Assembly: GCF_014268935.2 (NCBI RefSeq)
Contig: NZ_JABWRJ020000001.1
Coordinates: 1,860,001 to 1,924,000, forward strand
Length of the DNA stretch: 64,000 nucleotides
Source: Pseudomonas peradeniyensis
Lineage (GTDB): Bacteria > Pseudomonadota > Gammaproteobacteria > Pseudomonadales > Pseudomonadaceae
Direction: 5' to 3'
In this document: positions 40,021-49,143 of the stretch, piece after piece
Position numbering within the stretch: position 1 is the stretch's first letter
How the letters are laid out: each line of letters opens with the position of its first letter
Program-made: the position numbers and the translations under genes
The notes under the pieces: generated by a model
Told to the model about the DNA's origin: nothing
Databases searched by the model: none
The model's input: the letters and a program-made list of their open reading frames with translations, nothing else

Positions 40021-40973
40021 AGGCCTTGCTGGTCGGCGACATCGGTGGCACAAACGCACGTTTCGCTTTGTGGCGCGACAACGGGCTGCAGGCGGTCCAG
40101 GTGCTGGCCACCGCCGACTACACCAGCCCCGAGCAGGCCATCGAGGCCTACCTCGCCGACCAGGGCATCGCCCGTGGCGGCCTGGCGGCGGTGTGCCTGG
40201 CGGTGGCCGGTCCCGTGGACGGCGACGAATTCCGCTTCACCAACAACCACTGGCGCCTGAGCCGCAGCGCGTTCTGCCAGACACTGCAGGTCGAGCGTCT
40301 GTTGCTGATCAACGATTTTTCCGCCATGGCCCTGGGCATGACCCGGCTGCGCGACGGTGAGTTCCGCGAGGTCTGCGCAGGCCTCGCCGACCCGTCGCGC
40401 CCGGCACTGGTGATCGGCCCCGGCACCGGCCTGGGCGTGGGCAGCCTGCTGCGCCTGGGTGAGCACTGGCTGGCGCTGCCGGGGGAGGGCGGGCATGTCG
40501 ACCTGCCGGTGGGCAATGCCCGCGAGGCGGCGATCCATCAGGAGATTCACCGGCAGATCGGCCATGTCAGCGCCGAGACGGTGCTCAGTGGCGGTGGGCT
40601 GGTGCGCTTGTACCAGGCGATCTGCGCGCTCGACGGCGCCACGCCGACGCACAAGACCCCGGCGCAGATCACCGACGCGGCCCTGGCCGGCGAGCCCCGG
40701 GCACTGGCGGTGATCGAGCAGTTCTGCCGCTTCCTCGGGCGGGTGGCGGGCAACAACGTGCTCACCCTGGGCGCCCGGGGTGGGGTCTACATTGTCGGCG
40801 GGGTGGTTCCGCGTTTCGCCGAGTTGTTCCTGGGCAGCGGATTCGCCGCGAGTTTCGCCGACAAGGGCTGCATGAGTGGTTATTTCGCCGGGGTGCCGGT
40901 ATGGCTGGTGACGGCGGAGTTTTCCGGGTTGCTGGGGGCCGGGGTGGCCTTGCAGCAGTCACTGGAGCACTGA
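40017..40973 (+). CDS. glk: Glucokinase Glk
   Basis: A 318-residue cytoplasmic kinase that phosphorylates glucose imported by GtsABCD to glucose 6-phosphate. The ATP motif [13 protein letters not shown] (residues 7-19) opens the chain, [11 protein letters not shown] carries the catalytic Asp near residue 100, and [12 protein letters not shown] is the second phosphate motif. This is the non-ROK bacterial glucokinase type. The start overlaps the edd stop, and gltR follows after a REP pair. Confidence 0.96.
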
Positions 40974-40975
40974 TT

Positions 40976-41053
40976 CCTGTGGGAGCGGGTTTACCCGCGA
41001 ATACTGTAGTTGCTTCACCGACGCATTCGCGGGTAAACCCGCTCCCACAGGGC
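40976..41053. repeat. REP pair (inverted)
   Basis: Arms CCTGTGGGAGCGGGTTTACC and its reverse complement, about 25 bases apart, between glk and gltR on the same strand. The core has GGGTTTACCC in place of GGGCTTGCCC, a variant of the class. Confidence 0.85.
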
Positions 41054-41101
41054 CCCGTACAGCAGGCATGAAGACCTGCGTTTACAAGAGGACTGACCAT
41101 T

Positions 41102-41824
41102 GTGACCACTGCCGGCAAATCGATCCTGATGGTCGACGACGACCAGGACATTCGCGAACTGTTGCAGACCTACCTTGCCCGCTGCGGCCTGCAGGTCCAT
41201 GCCGAACCCGATGGCCAGGGCTTTCGCCGCGCCCTGGACGGCAGCTCCTACGACCTGGTGATCCTCGATGTGATGCTGCCCGACGAGGACGGCTTCAGCC
41301 TGTGCCGCTGGGTCCGCCAGCACCCGCGCCAGGCGCGGGTACCGATCATCATGCTGACCGCGAGCTCCGACGAGGCCGACCGGGTCATCGGCCTTGAGCT
41401 GGGCGCCGACGATTACCTCGGCAAACCCTTCAGCCCACGTGAACTGCAGGCCCGGATCAAGGCCCTGCTACGCCGCGCCGATTTCGGCCAGGCGGCGCCG
41501 GCCAGCGCGGTGCTGGCCTTCGACGACTGGCGGCTGGACACGATCAGCCATCGCCTGTTCCACCGCGATGGCGAGGAGGTGATCCTCTCTGGCGCCGACT
41601 TCGCCCTGCTCAAGCTGTTCCTCGACCATCCGCAGCAGATCCTCGACCGCGACACCATCGGCAACGCCACCCGCGGACGCGAGCCGATGCCGCTGGACCG
41701 TATCGTCGACATGGCGGTCAGCCGCCTGCGCCAGCGCCTGCGCGACACGGAAAAACCCCCTCGGCTGATCCGCACCGTACGCGGCAGCGGCTACCTGCTG
41801 GCGGCCAATGTCTGCCCGGCCTAG
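41102..41824 (+). CDS. gltR: Response regulator GltR (OmpR family)
   Basis: A 240-residue OmpR/PhoB-type regulator. The receiver domain (1-120) has acidic residues Asp12-14 and phosphorylation site Asp56 in LVILDVMLPDEDG, with Thr and Lys in the usual later places (IIMLTAS, GKPF). A winged-helix DNA-binding domain follows (about 140-238; RIVDMAVSRLRQRLRD). It starts with GTG, with GAGGA 9 bases upstream. It overlaps gtrS by 17 bases. By context it is the P. putida GltR-2 type, which controls the glucose transport genes downstream. Confidence 0.92.
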   Translation: MTTAGKSILMVDDDQDIRELLQTYLARCGLQVHAEPDGQGFRRALDGSSYDLVILDVMLPDEDGFSLCRWVRQHPRQARVPIIMLTASSDEADRVIGLELGADDYLGKPFSPRELQARIKALLRRADFGQAAPASAVLAFDDWRLDTISHRLFHRDGEEVILSGADFALLKLFLDHPQQILDRDTIGNATRGREPMPLDRIVDMAVSRLRQRLRDTEKPPRLIRTVRGSGYLLAANVCPA

Positions 41825-43262
41825 CGAGCGCCGCTGGCGCCTGCTGCCGCGCTCGCTGCTGGGGCGCATGCTGCTGCTGACCTTGCTGGTGGTGTTGCTG
41901 GCCCAGGGGCTGTCGAGCCTGATCTGGGTGGCGCAACTGCGCGCCAGCCAGCTGCAGGGTCTGCGTGCCAGCGCCGGCAGCCTGGCTCATTCGATGAGCG
42001 CCAGCGTCAGCTACTTCCGTTCGCTGCCGGTGGCCTACCGACCCATGGTCCTCGACCAGTTGCGCAGCATGGGCGGGACGCGCTTCTTCGTCTCGCTCAA
42101 CGTCAAGCCGCTGGAGATGCCGGTGCTGCCGATCACCCCGCGCAAGCAGGCGGTGATCGATGTGTTCCAGGAGGTGTTGCACGAGCGCCTGGGCCAGCAG
42201 ATGGAGATCTCCGTTGAGTTCGTCAGCCCCGACGACCTGCGGATCTTCAACAGCGGCCTGAAACTCGATGAGCTGCCTCGCTCCTGGGCGCACTACTCGT
42301 TGACTCTGGAGCCGCTCAACCCGCCGGTGCTGGTGACCCAGATCCGCCTGGGCGAGGGTGAGTGGCTGTACATCGCCTCGCTGCTGCCCGAGCCCTACAC
42401 CAGCCTCGAGGCCGAGCGCCTGCCGCGTCAGCAGATCGGCTTCATCGCCATGACCACCGCCTTGCTGTTGCTGTTCATCGGCTTGTTGGTGCACTGGCAG
42501 AGCCGGCCGCTCAAGCGCCTGGCGCGGGCGGCGCGGGAAATGTCGCTGGGCGCCGACGTGCCCCCGGTGGCCGAGGGCGGCGGCAGCGAAGTGGTCGAGG
42601 TGGGGCGGGCGTTCAACAGCATGCGCGAGCGCATCAGCCGCTATCTCACTGAGCGCGCCCAGCTGTTCAGCGCCGTCTCCCACGACCTGCGCACGCCGAT
42701 CACGCGGCTGCGCCTGCGGGTCGAGCTGCTCGAGGACGAGAAGCTGCAAGCGAAATTCAGCCGCGACCTCGACGAACTGGAGCTGCTGGTCAAGGGTGCG
42801 TTGCAGTGCGTGAAGGACACCGATATTCACGAGAACATCGAGCCGATCGACCTCAACCAGGTGCTGGAGATGCTCGCCGAGCCTTACCTCGGCGACGGCC
42901 GCATCACCCTCGAGGGACAGGCGCTGGCGCCGTACCCCGGCAAGTCGCTGGCCCTGCGCCGCTGCATCGGCAACCTGATCGACAACGCCATCAAGTACGG
43001 CGAGCGGGCGCACCTGCGGATCCTCGACAGTGTCGAGAGCTTCGTCCTGCAGGTGGACGACCAGGGGCCGGGGGTGCCGGAGCAACGTCTTGAGCAGGTG
43101 TTCGAGCCGCACTTCCGGTTGGCCGGGCAGCAGCAGGGCTATGGGTTGGGGCTGGGGATCGCGCGCAACATCGCCCACAGCCATGGCGGCGAGGTGAGCC
43201 TGTTCAACCTGCGTGAGGGTGGGTTGCGGGTGACTTTGTATCTACCCCGTACCGCCGAATGA
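41808..43262 (+). CDS. gtrS: Sensor histidine kinase GtrS
   Basis: A 484-residue inner-membrane sensor kinase, partner of GltR. Two hydrophobic helices (about 17-42 and 205-228) flank a periplasmic domain. A HAMP region follows, then the phosphoacceptor helix FSAVSHDLRTPITRLRLR (His near residue 290) and the ATPase domain with N box GNLIDNAIKYGE and G boxes DQGPGVP and GYGLGLGIA. In related pseudomonads GtrS senses 2-ketogluconate or 6-phosphogluconate and induces glucose uptake. Overlap with gltR shows one operon. Confidence 0.93.
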   Translation: MSARPSERRWRLLPRSLLGRMLLLTLLVVLLAQGLSSLIWVAQLRASQLQGLRASAGSLAHSMSASVSYFRSLPVAYRPMVLDQLRSMGGTRFFVSLNVKPLEMPVLPITPRKQAVIDVFQEVLHERLGQQMEISVEFVSPDDLRIFNSGLKLDELPRSWAHYSLTLEPLNPPVLVTQIRLGEGEWLYIASLLPEPYTSLEAERLPRQQIGFIAMTTALLLLFIGLLVHWQSRPLKRLARAAREMSLGADVPPVAEGGGSEVVEVGRAFNSMRERISRYLTERAQLFSAVSHDLRTPITRLRLRVELLEDEKLQAKFSRDLDELELLVKGALQCVKDTDIHENIEPIDLNQVLEMLAEPYLGDGRITLEGQALAPYPGKSLALRRCIGNLIDNAIKYGERAHLRILDSVESFVLQVDDQGPGVPEQRLEQVFEPHFRLAGQQQGYGLGLGIARNIAHSHGGEVSLFNLREGGLRVTLYLPRTAE

Positions 43263-43269
43263 GCCCTCA

Positions 43270-43334
43270 TCGCGGGGTAAGCCCGCTCCCACGCCAACAT
43301 GCGCGGCTGGCGTGGGAGCGGGCTTGCCCCGCGA
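43270..43334. repeat. REP pair (inverted)
   Basis: Arms TCGCGGGGTAAGCCCGCTCC and near-reverse complement, about 20 bases apart, right after the gtrS stop. One arm has GGGTAAGCCC, the other GGGCTTGCCC. Confidence 0.85.
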
Positions 43335-43441
43335 TAAGGGCTTCGATGTAACGATGTGGTGACAATCGAGCCGGTCTTCGTGACATGCCAGCCAGGACGG
43401 CTGACTAGAATCGGCTGACAACAACAAGGAAGACCACGCCC

Positions 43442-44659
43442 ATGGCCAACCGCTGGATCGACTCCCCGACACACCATGCCTGGCTCGACGCCGAGGCCCT
43501 GCGCCTGCTCGCCTTCGCCAGGGCTTCGCGCCTGCCCCAGGGGTTCGGCAACCTCGACGACGAAGGCCGCCTGCCCCGTTGCGCCTTGGCCGAGACCATG
43601 AACACCGCGCGCATGACCCACAGCTTTGCCCTGGCGCATATCCAGGGCGTTCCGGGTTGCCGCGAGCTGGTCGAGCATGGCGTCGAGGCCTTGCTGGGCC
43701 CGCTGCGCGACCAGGAGCACGACGGCTGGTACGCGCAGCCTGAAGGCCACGGCGACACCGGCAAGGCCGCCTACCTGCATGCCTTCGTTGCCCTTGCCGC
43801 CAGCTCGGCGGTGGTAGCGGGTGTCACACCGGCCCAGGCACTGCTGGATGCTGTGGTCCAAGTTATCGAGCAGCGCTTCTGGTGCGAGGAGAAGGGTGCC
43901 CTGCGCGAGTCGTTCTCCCGCGACTGGCGGCAGGCGGAGGCCTACCGTGGCGCCAACAGCAACATGCACGGCGTCGAGGCGTTTCTCGCCCTGGCTGATG
44001 TGACCAGCGATACCCTGTGGTTGCGCCGCGCCCTGCGGATCGTCGAACGCTTGATCCTGGCCCAGGCCGCCGCCGATGGTTTGCGGGTCACCGAGCATTT
44101 CGACGAGCACTGGCAGGCATTGCCCGACTACAACCGCGACAACCCCGCCGACGGCTTCCGCCCCTATGGCACCACGCCCGGTCATGCCTTCGAATGGGCA
44201 CGCCTGGTGCTGCACCTGGAAGCGGCCCTGCAACGGGCGCAACTGCCCGCGCCCGAGTCCTTGCTGCGCGCCGCCAGGGGCCTGTTCGACAGCGCCTGCA
44301 AGCATGCCTGGCAGGCCGATGGCACGCCGGGGCTGGTCTACACCCTGGACTGGCGCAACCGCCCGGTGGTGCGCGAGCGCCTGCACTGGGTGCATGCCGA
44401 GGCCAGCGCCACCGCTGCGGCGCTGTTGCGGCGTACCGGCGAGGCGCAATACGAACATTGGTATCGCTGCTTCTGGGACTTCATCGCCAGCCACTTCATC
44501 GACCGCAGCCACGGCAGCTGGCACCACGAGCTGGACCCGGCGCTGCTGCCCAGTGCGCGGATCTGGGGCGGCAAGCCCGACCTCTACCACGCCTACCAGG
44601 CCCTGCTGCTGCCGCGCCTGCCGCTGGCGCCGAGCCTGGCCACGGCCCTGGCTATGTAA
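43442..44659 (+). CDS. AGE family epimerase/isomerase
   Basis: A 405-residue cytoplasmic protein of the N-acylglucosamine 2-epimerase family, an alpha/alpha barrel that isomerises aldoses such as mannose to fructose or epimerises glucosamine derivatives. Family-like residues include the histidine-containing [17 protein letters not shown] (about 45-60), [14 protein letters not shown], and later histidines (HEL, ENDGGW-like regions are weaker). AAGGA lies upstream of the ATG. It sits between gtrS and gtsA in the glucose regulon, so a sugar substrate linked to glucose uptake (for example mannose) is likely. Exact reaction not shown. Confidence 0.85.
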   Translation: MANRWIDSPTHHAWLDAEALRLLAFARASRLPQGFGNLDDEGRLPRCALAETMNTARMTHSFALAHIQGVPGCRELVEHGVEALLGPLRDQEHDGWYAQPEGHGDTGKAAYLHAFVALAASSAVVAGVTPAQALLDAVVQVIEQRFWCEEKGALRESFSRDWRQAEAYRGANSNMHGVEAFLALADVTSDTLWLRRALRIVERLILAQAAADGLRVTEHFDEHWQALPDYNRDNPADGFRPYGTTPGHAFEWARLVLHLEAALQRAQLPAPESLLRAARGLFDSACKHAWQADGTPGLVYTLDWRNRPVVRERLHWVHAEASATAAALLRRTGEAQYEHWYRCFWDFIASHFIDRSHGSWHHELDPALLPSARIWGGKPDLYHAYQALLLPRLPLAPSLATALAM

Positions 44660-44774
44660 CCAGATGATGACATTCGCGCATCCGTTCGTTACCTGGCGGC
44701 GGGCGCGGGCTCCTTACACTCCATGCCATGCAAGCGACAGTCTTGCCTCGCATAACAACAAGAAAGGTATTCCC

Positions 44775-46061
44775 ATGCATTCGACGCTTCGTCTCGCCGC
44801 CGCGATCTCCCTCGCCTCACTCTGCTCGCTCAATGCCCATGCCGCCGAATCCAAAGGCAACGTGGAGGTCGTCCATTGGTGGACCTCCGGTGGTGAAAAA
44901 GCTGCCGTCGACGTGCTCAAGGCCCAGGTCGAGAAAGATGGTTTCACCTGGAAGGACGGTGCCGTGGCTGGTGGTGGTGGCGCCACCGCGATGACCGTGC
45001 TCAAGAGCCGCGCGGTGGCCGGCAACCCGCCCGCCGTGGCCCAGATCAAAGGGCCGGATATCCAGGACTGGGCCGCGACCGGCCTGCTCGATCCCGATGT
45101 GCTCAAGGATGTGGCCAAAGCGGAGAAGTGGGACAGCCTGCTCGACAAGAAGGTCGCCGACACCGTCAAGTACGACGGCGACTACGTGGCCGTGCCGGTC
45201 AACATCCACCGCATCAACTGGCTGTGGATCAACCCCGAAGTGTTCAAGAAGGCCGGCATCGACAAGGCGCCGACCACCCTCGAAGAATTCTATGCCGCCG
45301 GTGACAAGCTCAAGGCCGCCGGCTTCATCCCGCTGGCCCACGGTGGCCAGCCGTGGCAGGACAGCACCGTGTTCGAGAGCGTGGTGCTCTCGGTGATGGG
45401 CGTCGAAGGCTACAAGAAGGCTCTCGTCGAGCTGGATGAAAAGGCCCTGACCGGCCCCGAGATGGTCAAGGCGCTCACCGAGCTGAAGAAAGTCGCCACC
45501 TACATGGACCCTGACGGCAAGGGCCAGGACTGGAACCTGGAGGCGGCCAAGGTCATCAACGGCAAGGCCGGCATGCAGATCATGGGCGACTGGGCCAAGA
45601 GCGAATGGACCTTGGCCAAGAAAACCGCCGGCAAGGACTACCAGTGCGTGGCCTTCCCCGGCACCGACCAGGCCTTCCTCTACAACATCGACTCGCTGGT
45701 GGTGTTCAAGCAGAAGGACAAGGGCACGGCGGCGGGCCAGCAGGACATCGCCCGCAAGGTGCTGGGCGAGGAGTTCCAGAAGGTCTTCAGCACCAACAAG
45801 GGCTCGATCCCGGTGCGTAACGACATGCTCGCCGACATGGGCAAGCATGGCTTCGACAGCTGCGCCCAGACCGCGGCCAAGGACTTCCTGGCCGACGCCA
45901 AGACCGGTGGCCTGCAACCGAGCATGGCGCACAACATGGCGACCACGCTGGCGGTGCAGGGGGCGTTCTTCGATGTGGTGACCAACTACATCAACGATCC
46001 GAAGGCCGATCCTGCGGATGCGGCGAAGAAACTGGCCGCCGCAGTCAACGCCGCCAAGTAA
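44775..46061 (+). CDS. gtsA: Glucose ABC transporter substrate-binding protein GtsA
   Basis: A 428-residue periplasmic protein that binds glucose for the GtsBCD permease. A signal peptide covers residues 1-23 (cut at AHA/AES). The mature start [19 protein letters not shown] is typical of carbohydrate family-1 solute-binding proteins, and the length fits. It begins the gtsABCD operon downstream of the AGE gene; a perfect 31-base inverted repeat follows its stop and probably stabilises its message over the permease genes. Control by GltR/GtrS is expected from P. putida. Confidence 0.96.
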   Translation: MHSTLRLAAAISLASLCSLNAHAAESKGNVEVVHWWTSGGEKAAVDVLKAQVEKDGFTWKDGAVAGGGGATAMTVLKSRAVAGNPPAVAQIKGPDIQDWAATGLLDPDVLKDVAKAEKWDSLLDKKVADTVKYDGDYVAVPVNIHRINWLWINPEVFKKAGIDKAPTTLEEFYAAGDKLKAAGFIPLAHGGQPWQDSTVFESVVLSVMGVEGYKKALVELDEKALTGPEMVKALTELKKVATYMDPDGKGQDWNLEAAKVINGKAGMQIMGDWAKSEWTLAKKTAGKDYQCVAFPGTDQAFLYNIDSLVVFKQKDKGTAAGQQDIARKVLGEEFQKVFSTNKGSIPVRNDMLADMGKHGFDSCAQTAAKDFLADAKTGGLQPSMAHNMATTLAVQGAFFDVVTNYINDPKADPADAAKKLAAAVNAAK

Positions 46062-46075
46062 CCCCGATCACGGGG

Positions 46076-46153
46076 CAAGTCGCATCGGCGCACCGCCGCT
46101 CCCACGATGAATCCACTGTCGGCGTGGGAGCGGCGGTGCGCCGATGCGACTTG
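46076..46153. repeat. Long inverted repeat between gtsA and gtsB (REP-related)
   Basis: Arms of 31 bases starting CAAGTCGCATCGGCGCACCG and its perfect reverse complement, with a 16-base loop. The inner part CGCTCCCAC is REP-like. Placed 14 bases after gtsA and 32 before gtsB, it can shield gtsA mRNA from 3' decay and lower permease output. Confidence 0.85.
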
Positions 46154-46185
46154 ACCCGCGATTCGGTGCATCGGGAATCCAGATC

Positions 46186-47094
46186 ATGACCACAGCAACC
46201 GCCCGCCTGCGGGCCTCCCCCCTGGACGCGCTGCAGCGCTGGCTACCGAAGCTGGTGCTGGCGCCGAGCATGTTCATCGTCCTGGTGGGCTTCTATGGCT
46301 ACATCCTGTGGACCTTCGTCCTCTCGTTCACCACCTCGACCTTCCTGCCCACCTACAAGTGGGCGGGCCTGGCGCAGTACGCCCGGCTGTTCGACAACGA
46401 CCGCTGGTGGGTGGCGAGCAAGAACCTGCTGTTGTTCGGTGGCCTGTTCATCGGCATCACCCTGGCCATCGGCGTGTTCCTCGCCGTGCTGCTCGACCAG
46501 CGCATCCGCCGCGAAGGATTCATCCGCACCATCTACCTGTACCCCATGGCCCTGTCGATGATCGTCACCGGCACCGCCTGGAAGTGGCTGCTCAATCCCG
46601 GCATGGGCCTGGACAAGCTGCTGCGCGACTGGGGCTGGGAAGGCTTTCGCCTGGACTGGCTGATCGACCCCGACCGCGTGGTCTACTGCCTGGTGATCGC
46701 CGCCGTGTGGCAGGCCTCGGGCTTCATCATGGCGATGTTCCTCGCCGGCCTGCGCGGCGTCGACCAGTCGATCATCCGCGCCGCCCAGCTCGATGGCGCC
46801 AGCCTGCCGCGCATCTACTGGACCGTGGTGCTGCCCAGCCTGCGCCCGGTGTTCTTCAGCTCGCTGATGATCCTTTCGCACATCGCCATCAAGAGCTTCG
46901 ACCTGGTGGCGGCGATGACCGCCGGCGGCCCGGGCTATTCCTCGGACCTTCCGGCCATGTTCATGTACTCGTTCACCTTCAGTCGCGGGCAGATGGGCAT
47001 GGGCTCGGCCAGCGCGATCCTGATGCTCGGCGCGATCCTGGCGATCCTGGTGCCGTACCTGTATTCCGAATTGCGGGGCAAACGCCATGACTAG
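46186..47094 (+). CDS. gtsB: Glucose ABC transporter permease GtsB
   Basis: A 302-residue inner-membrane permease with six helices. The binding-protein-dependent transport loop is seen as IIRAAQLDGASLPRIYWTVVLPSLRP (about 205-230), which contacts GtsD. The ATG at 46186 starts after the inverted repeat; an earlier in-frame ATG at 46144 lies inside the repeat arm. Overlaps gtsC by eight bases. Confidence 0.95.
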   Translation: MTTATARLRASPLDALQRWLPKLVLAPSMFIVLVGFYGYILWTFVLSFTTSTFLPTYKWAGLAQYARLFDNDRWWVASKNLLLFGGLFIGITLAIGVFLAVLLDQRIRREGFIRTIYLYPMALSMIVTGTAWKWLLNPGMGLDKLLRDWGWEGFRLDWLIDPDRVVYCLVIAAVWQASGFIMAMFLAGLRGVDQSIIRAAQLDGASLPRIYWTVVLPSLRPVFFSSLMILSHIAIKSFDLVAAMTAGGPGYSSDLPAMFMYSFTFSRGQMGMGSASAILMLGAILAILVPYLYSELRGKRHD

Positions 47095-47932
47095 CCTGAC
47101 CGACAAACCCGCACTGAACCTCAGCCGTATCGCCATCCACGCCGTACTGCTGCTGGCCGTGCTGCTGTACCTGGTGCCGCTGGTGGTGATGCTGCTGACC
47201 AGCTTCAAGACCCCCGAGGACATCGGCAGCGGCAACCTGCTGAGCTGGCCGACCGCGTTCACCGCCATTGGCTGGAGCAAGGCCTGGGCCACGGTCAGCG
47301 GCTACTTCGTCAATTCGATCCTGATCACTGTGCCGGCGGTGCTGATCTCCACCGCGATTGGCGCGCTCAATGGCTATGTGCTGTCGATGTGGCGCTTCCG
47401 TGGCTCGCAACTGTTCTTCGGCCTGTTGCTGTTCGGCTGCTTCCTGCCGTTCCAGACCGTGCTGCTGCCGGCCTCGTTCACCCTCGGCAAGCTGGGCCTG
47501 GCCAGCACCACCAGCGGGCTGGTGCTGGTGCACGTGGTGTACGGCCTGGCCTTCACCACGCTGTTCTTTCGCAACTACTACGTGAGCATCCCCGAGGCGC
47601 TGGTCAAGGCCGCGCGCCTGGACGGCGCCGGGTTCTTCACCATCTTCGGGCGGATCATCCTGCCGATGTCGACGCCGATCATCATGGTCTGCCTGATCTG
47701 GCAGTTCACCCAGATCTGGAACGACTTCCTGTTCGGCGTGGTGTTCTCCAGCGGCGACTCGCAACCGATCACCGTGGCCCTCAATAACCTGGTCAACACC
47801 AGCACCGGGGCCAAGGAATACAACGTCGACATGGCCGCGGCGATGATCGCCGGGCTGCCGACGCTGCTGGTCTACGTGGTCGCGGGCAAGTATTTCGTGC
47901 GCGGGCTGACCGCCGGCGCGGTCAAGGGGTAA
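47087..47932 (+). CDS. gtsC: Glucose ABC transporter permease GtsC
   Basis: A 281-residue second permease of the glucose transporter, with six helices. The ATPase-contact loop EALVKAARLDGAGFFTIFGRIILPMS lies about residues 168-193. It is of the MalG-like class that pairs with GtsB. Its start overlaps gtsB and it ends three bases before gtsD, so translation of the operon is coupled. Confidence 0.95.
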   Translation: MTSLTDKPALNLSRIAIHAVLLLAVLLYLVPLVVMLLTSFKTPEDIGSGNLLSWPTAFTAIGWSKAWATVSGYFVNSILITVPAVLISTAIGALNGYVLSMWRFRGSQLFFGLLLFGCFLPFQTVLLPASFTLGKLGLASTTSGLVLVHVVYGLAFTTLFFRNYYVSIPEALVKAARLDGAGFFTIFGRIILPMSTPIIMVCLIWQFTQIWNDFLFGVVFSSGDSQPITVALNNLVNTSTGAKEYNVDMAAAMIAGLPTLLVYVVAGKYFVRGLTAGAVKG

Positions 47933-47935
47933 GTC

Positions 47936-49084
47936 ATGGCAACACTCGAACTTCGCAATGTGCACAAGACCTACGGCGTGGGCCTGCCGGACACGCTCAA
48001 GGACATCCAGCTGGCGATCAAGGACGGCGAGTTCCTGATCCTGGTCGGCCCCTCGGGCTGTGGCAAGTCGACGCTGATGAACTGCATCGCCGGCCTGGAA
48101 AGCATCAGCGGCGGGGCGATCCTCATCGACGACGAGGACGTCAGCGGCATGAGCCCGAAGGATCGCGACATCGCCATGGTGTTCCAGTCCTACGCGCTGT
48201 ACCCGACCATGAACGTGCGCGACAACATCGCCTTCGGCCTGAAGATCCGCAAGATGCCCCAGGCCGCCATCGACCAGGAGGTGGCGCGGGTCGCCAAGCT
48301 GCTGCAGATCGAGCACCTGCTCGAGCGCAAGCCCGGGCAGCTGTCCGGTGGTCAGCAACAGCGCGTGGCCATGGGCCGGGCTCTGGCGCGGCGGCCGAAG
48401 ATCTACCTGTTCGACGAGCCGCTGTCGAACCTCGATGCCAAGCTGCGGGTGGAGATGCGCACCGAGATCAAGCTGATGCACCAGCGCCTGAAGACCACCA
48501 CGGTGTACGTCACCCACGACCAGATCGAGGCGATGACGCTCGGTGACAAGGTGGCGGTGATGAAGGACGGCATCATCCAGCAGTTCGGCACGCCGCAGCA
48601 GATCTACAACGATCCGGCCAACCTGTTCGTCGCCAGCTTCATCGGCTCGCCGCCGATGAACTTCATCCCGGTGCGCCTGACGAAGCAGGACGGCCGCGTG
48701 CTGGCGCTGCTCGACAGCGGCCAGGCGCGCTGCGAGCTGCCGCTGGGCGTGGCGGCGGACGAGCTGGAAGGCCGCGAGATCATCCTCGGCGTGCGCCCGG
48801 AGCAGATCGCCCTGGGGGCGGAGCAGGGCAATGGCCTGCCGGGCATCCGCGCCGAAGTGCAGGTCACCGAGCCCACCGGCCCGGACCTGCTGGTGTTCGT
48901 CACCCTCAATCAAACCAAGGTCTGCTGCCGCCTGGCACCGGATGTGGCATGCCGGGTCGGCGACAGCCTCAACCTGCAGTTCGACCCGGCGCGGGTGCTG
49001 CTGTTCGACGCCGGCAGCGGCGAACGCCTGGACCTTGCCGCCACCGCCGTAAAGGACAACGTGACGCGTTTCAAAGGCCGATAA
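47936..49084 (+). CDS. gtsD: Glucose ABC transporter ATP-binding protein GtsD
   Basis: A 382-residue ATPase that powers the glucose transporter. Walker A GPSGCGKST at residues 38-46, signature LSGGQQQRVAMGRAL at about 138, and Walker B YLFDEPLSNLDA at about 158 are intact. The C-terminal third (about 240-382) is the MalK/UgpC-like regulatory domain with TOBE elements. It ends 59 bases before oprB. Confidence 0.97.
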   Translation: MATLELRNVHKTYGVGLPDTLKDIQLAIKDGEFLILVGPSGCGKSTLMNCIAGLESISGGAILIDDEDVSGMSPKDRDIAMVFQSYALYPTMNVRDNIAFGLKIRKMPQAAIDQEVARVAKLLQIEHLLERKPGQLSGGQQQRVAMGRALARRPKIYLFDEPLSNLDAKLRVEMRTEIKLMHQRLKTTTVYVTHDQIEAMTLGDKVAVMKDGIIQQFGTPQQIYNDPANLFVASFIGSPPMNFIPVRLTKQDGRVLALLDSGQARCELPLGVAADELEGREIILGVRPEQIALGAEQGNGLPGIRAEVQVTEPTGPDLLVFVTLNQTKVCCRLAPDVACRVGDSLNLQFDPARVLLFDAGSGERLDLAATAVKDNVTRFKGR

Positions 49085-49143
49085 GCCAAACGCGAACGCC
49101 GTTAAACCGTTCTGTTAATAACAAGAAAAGAGGACGCAAAGGG

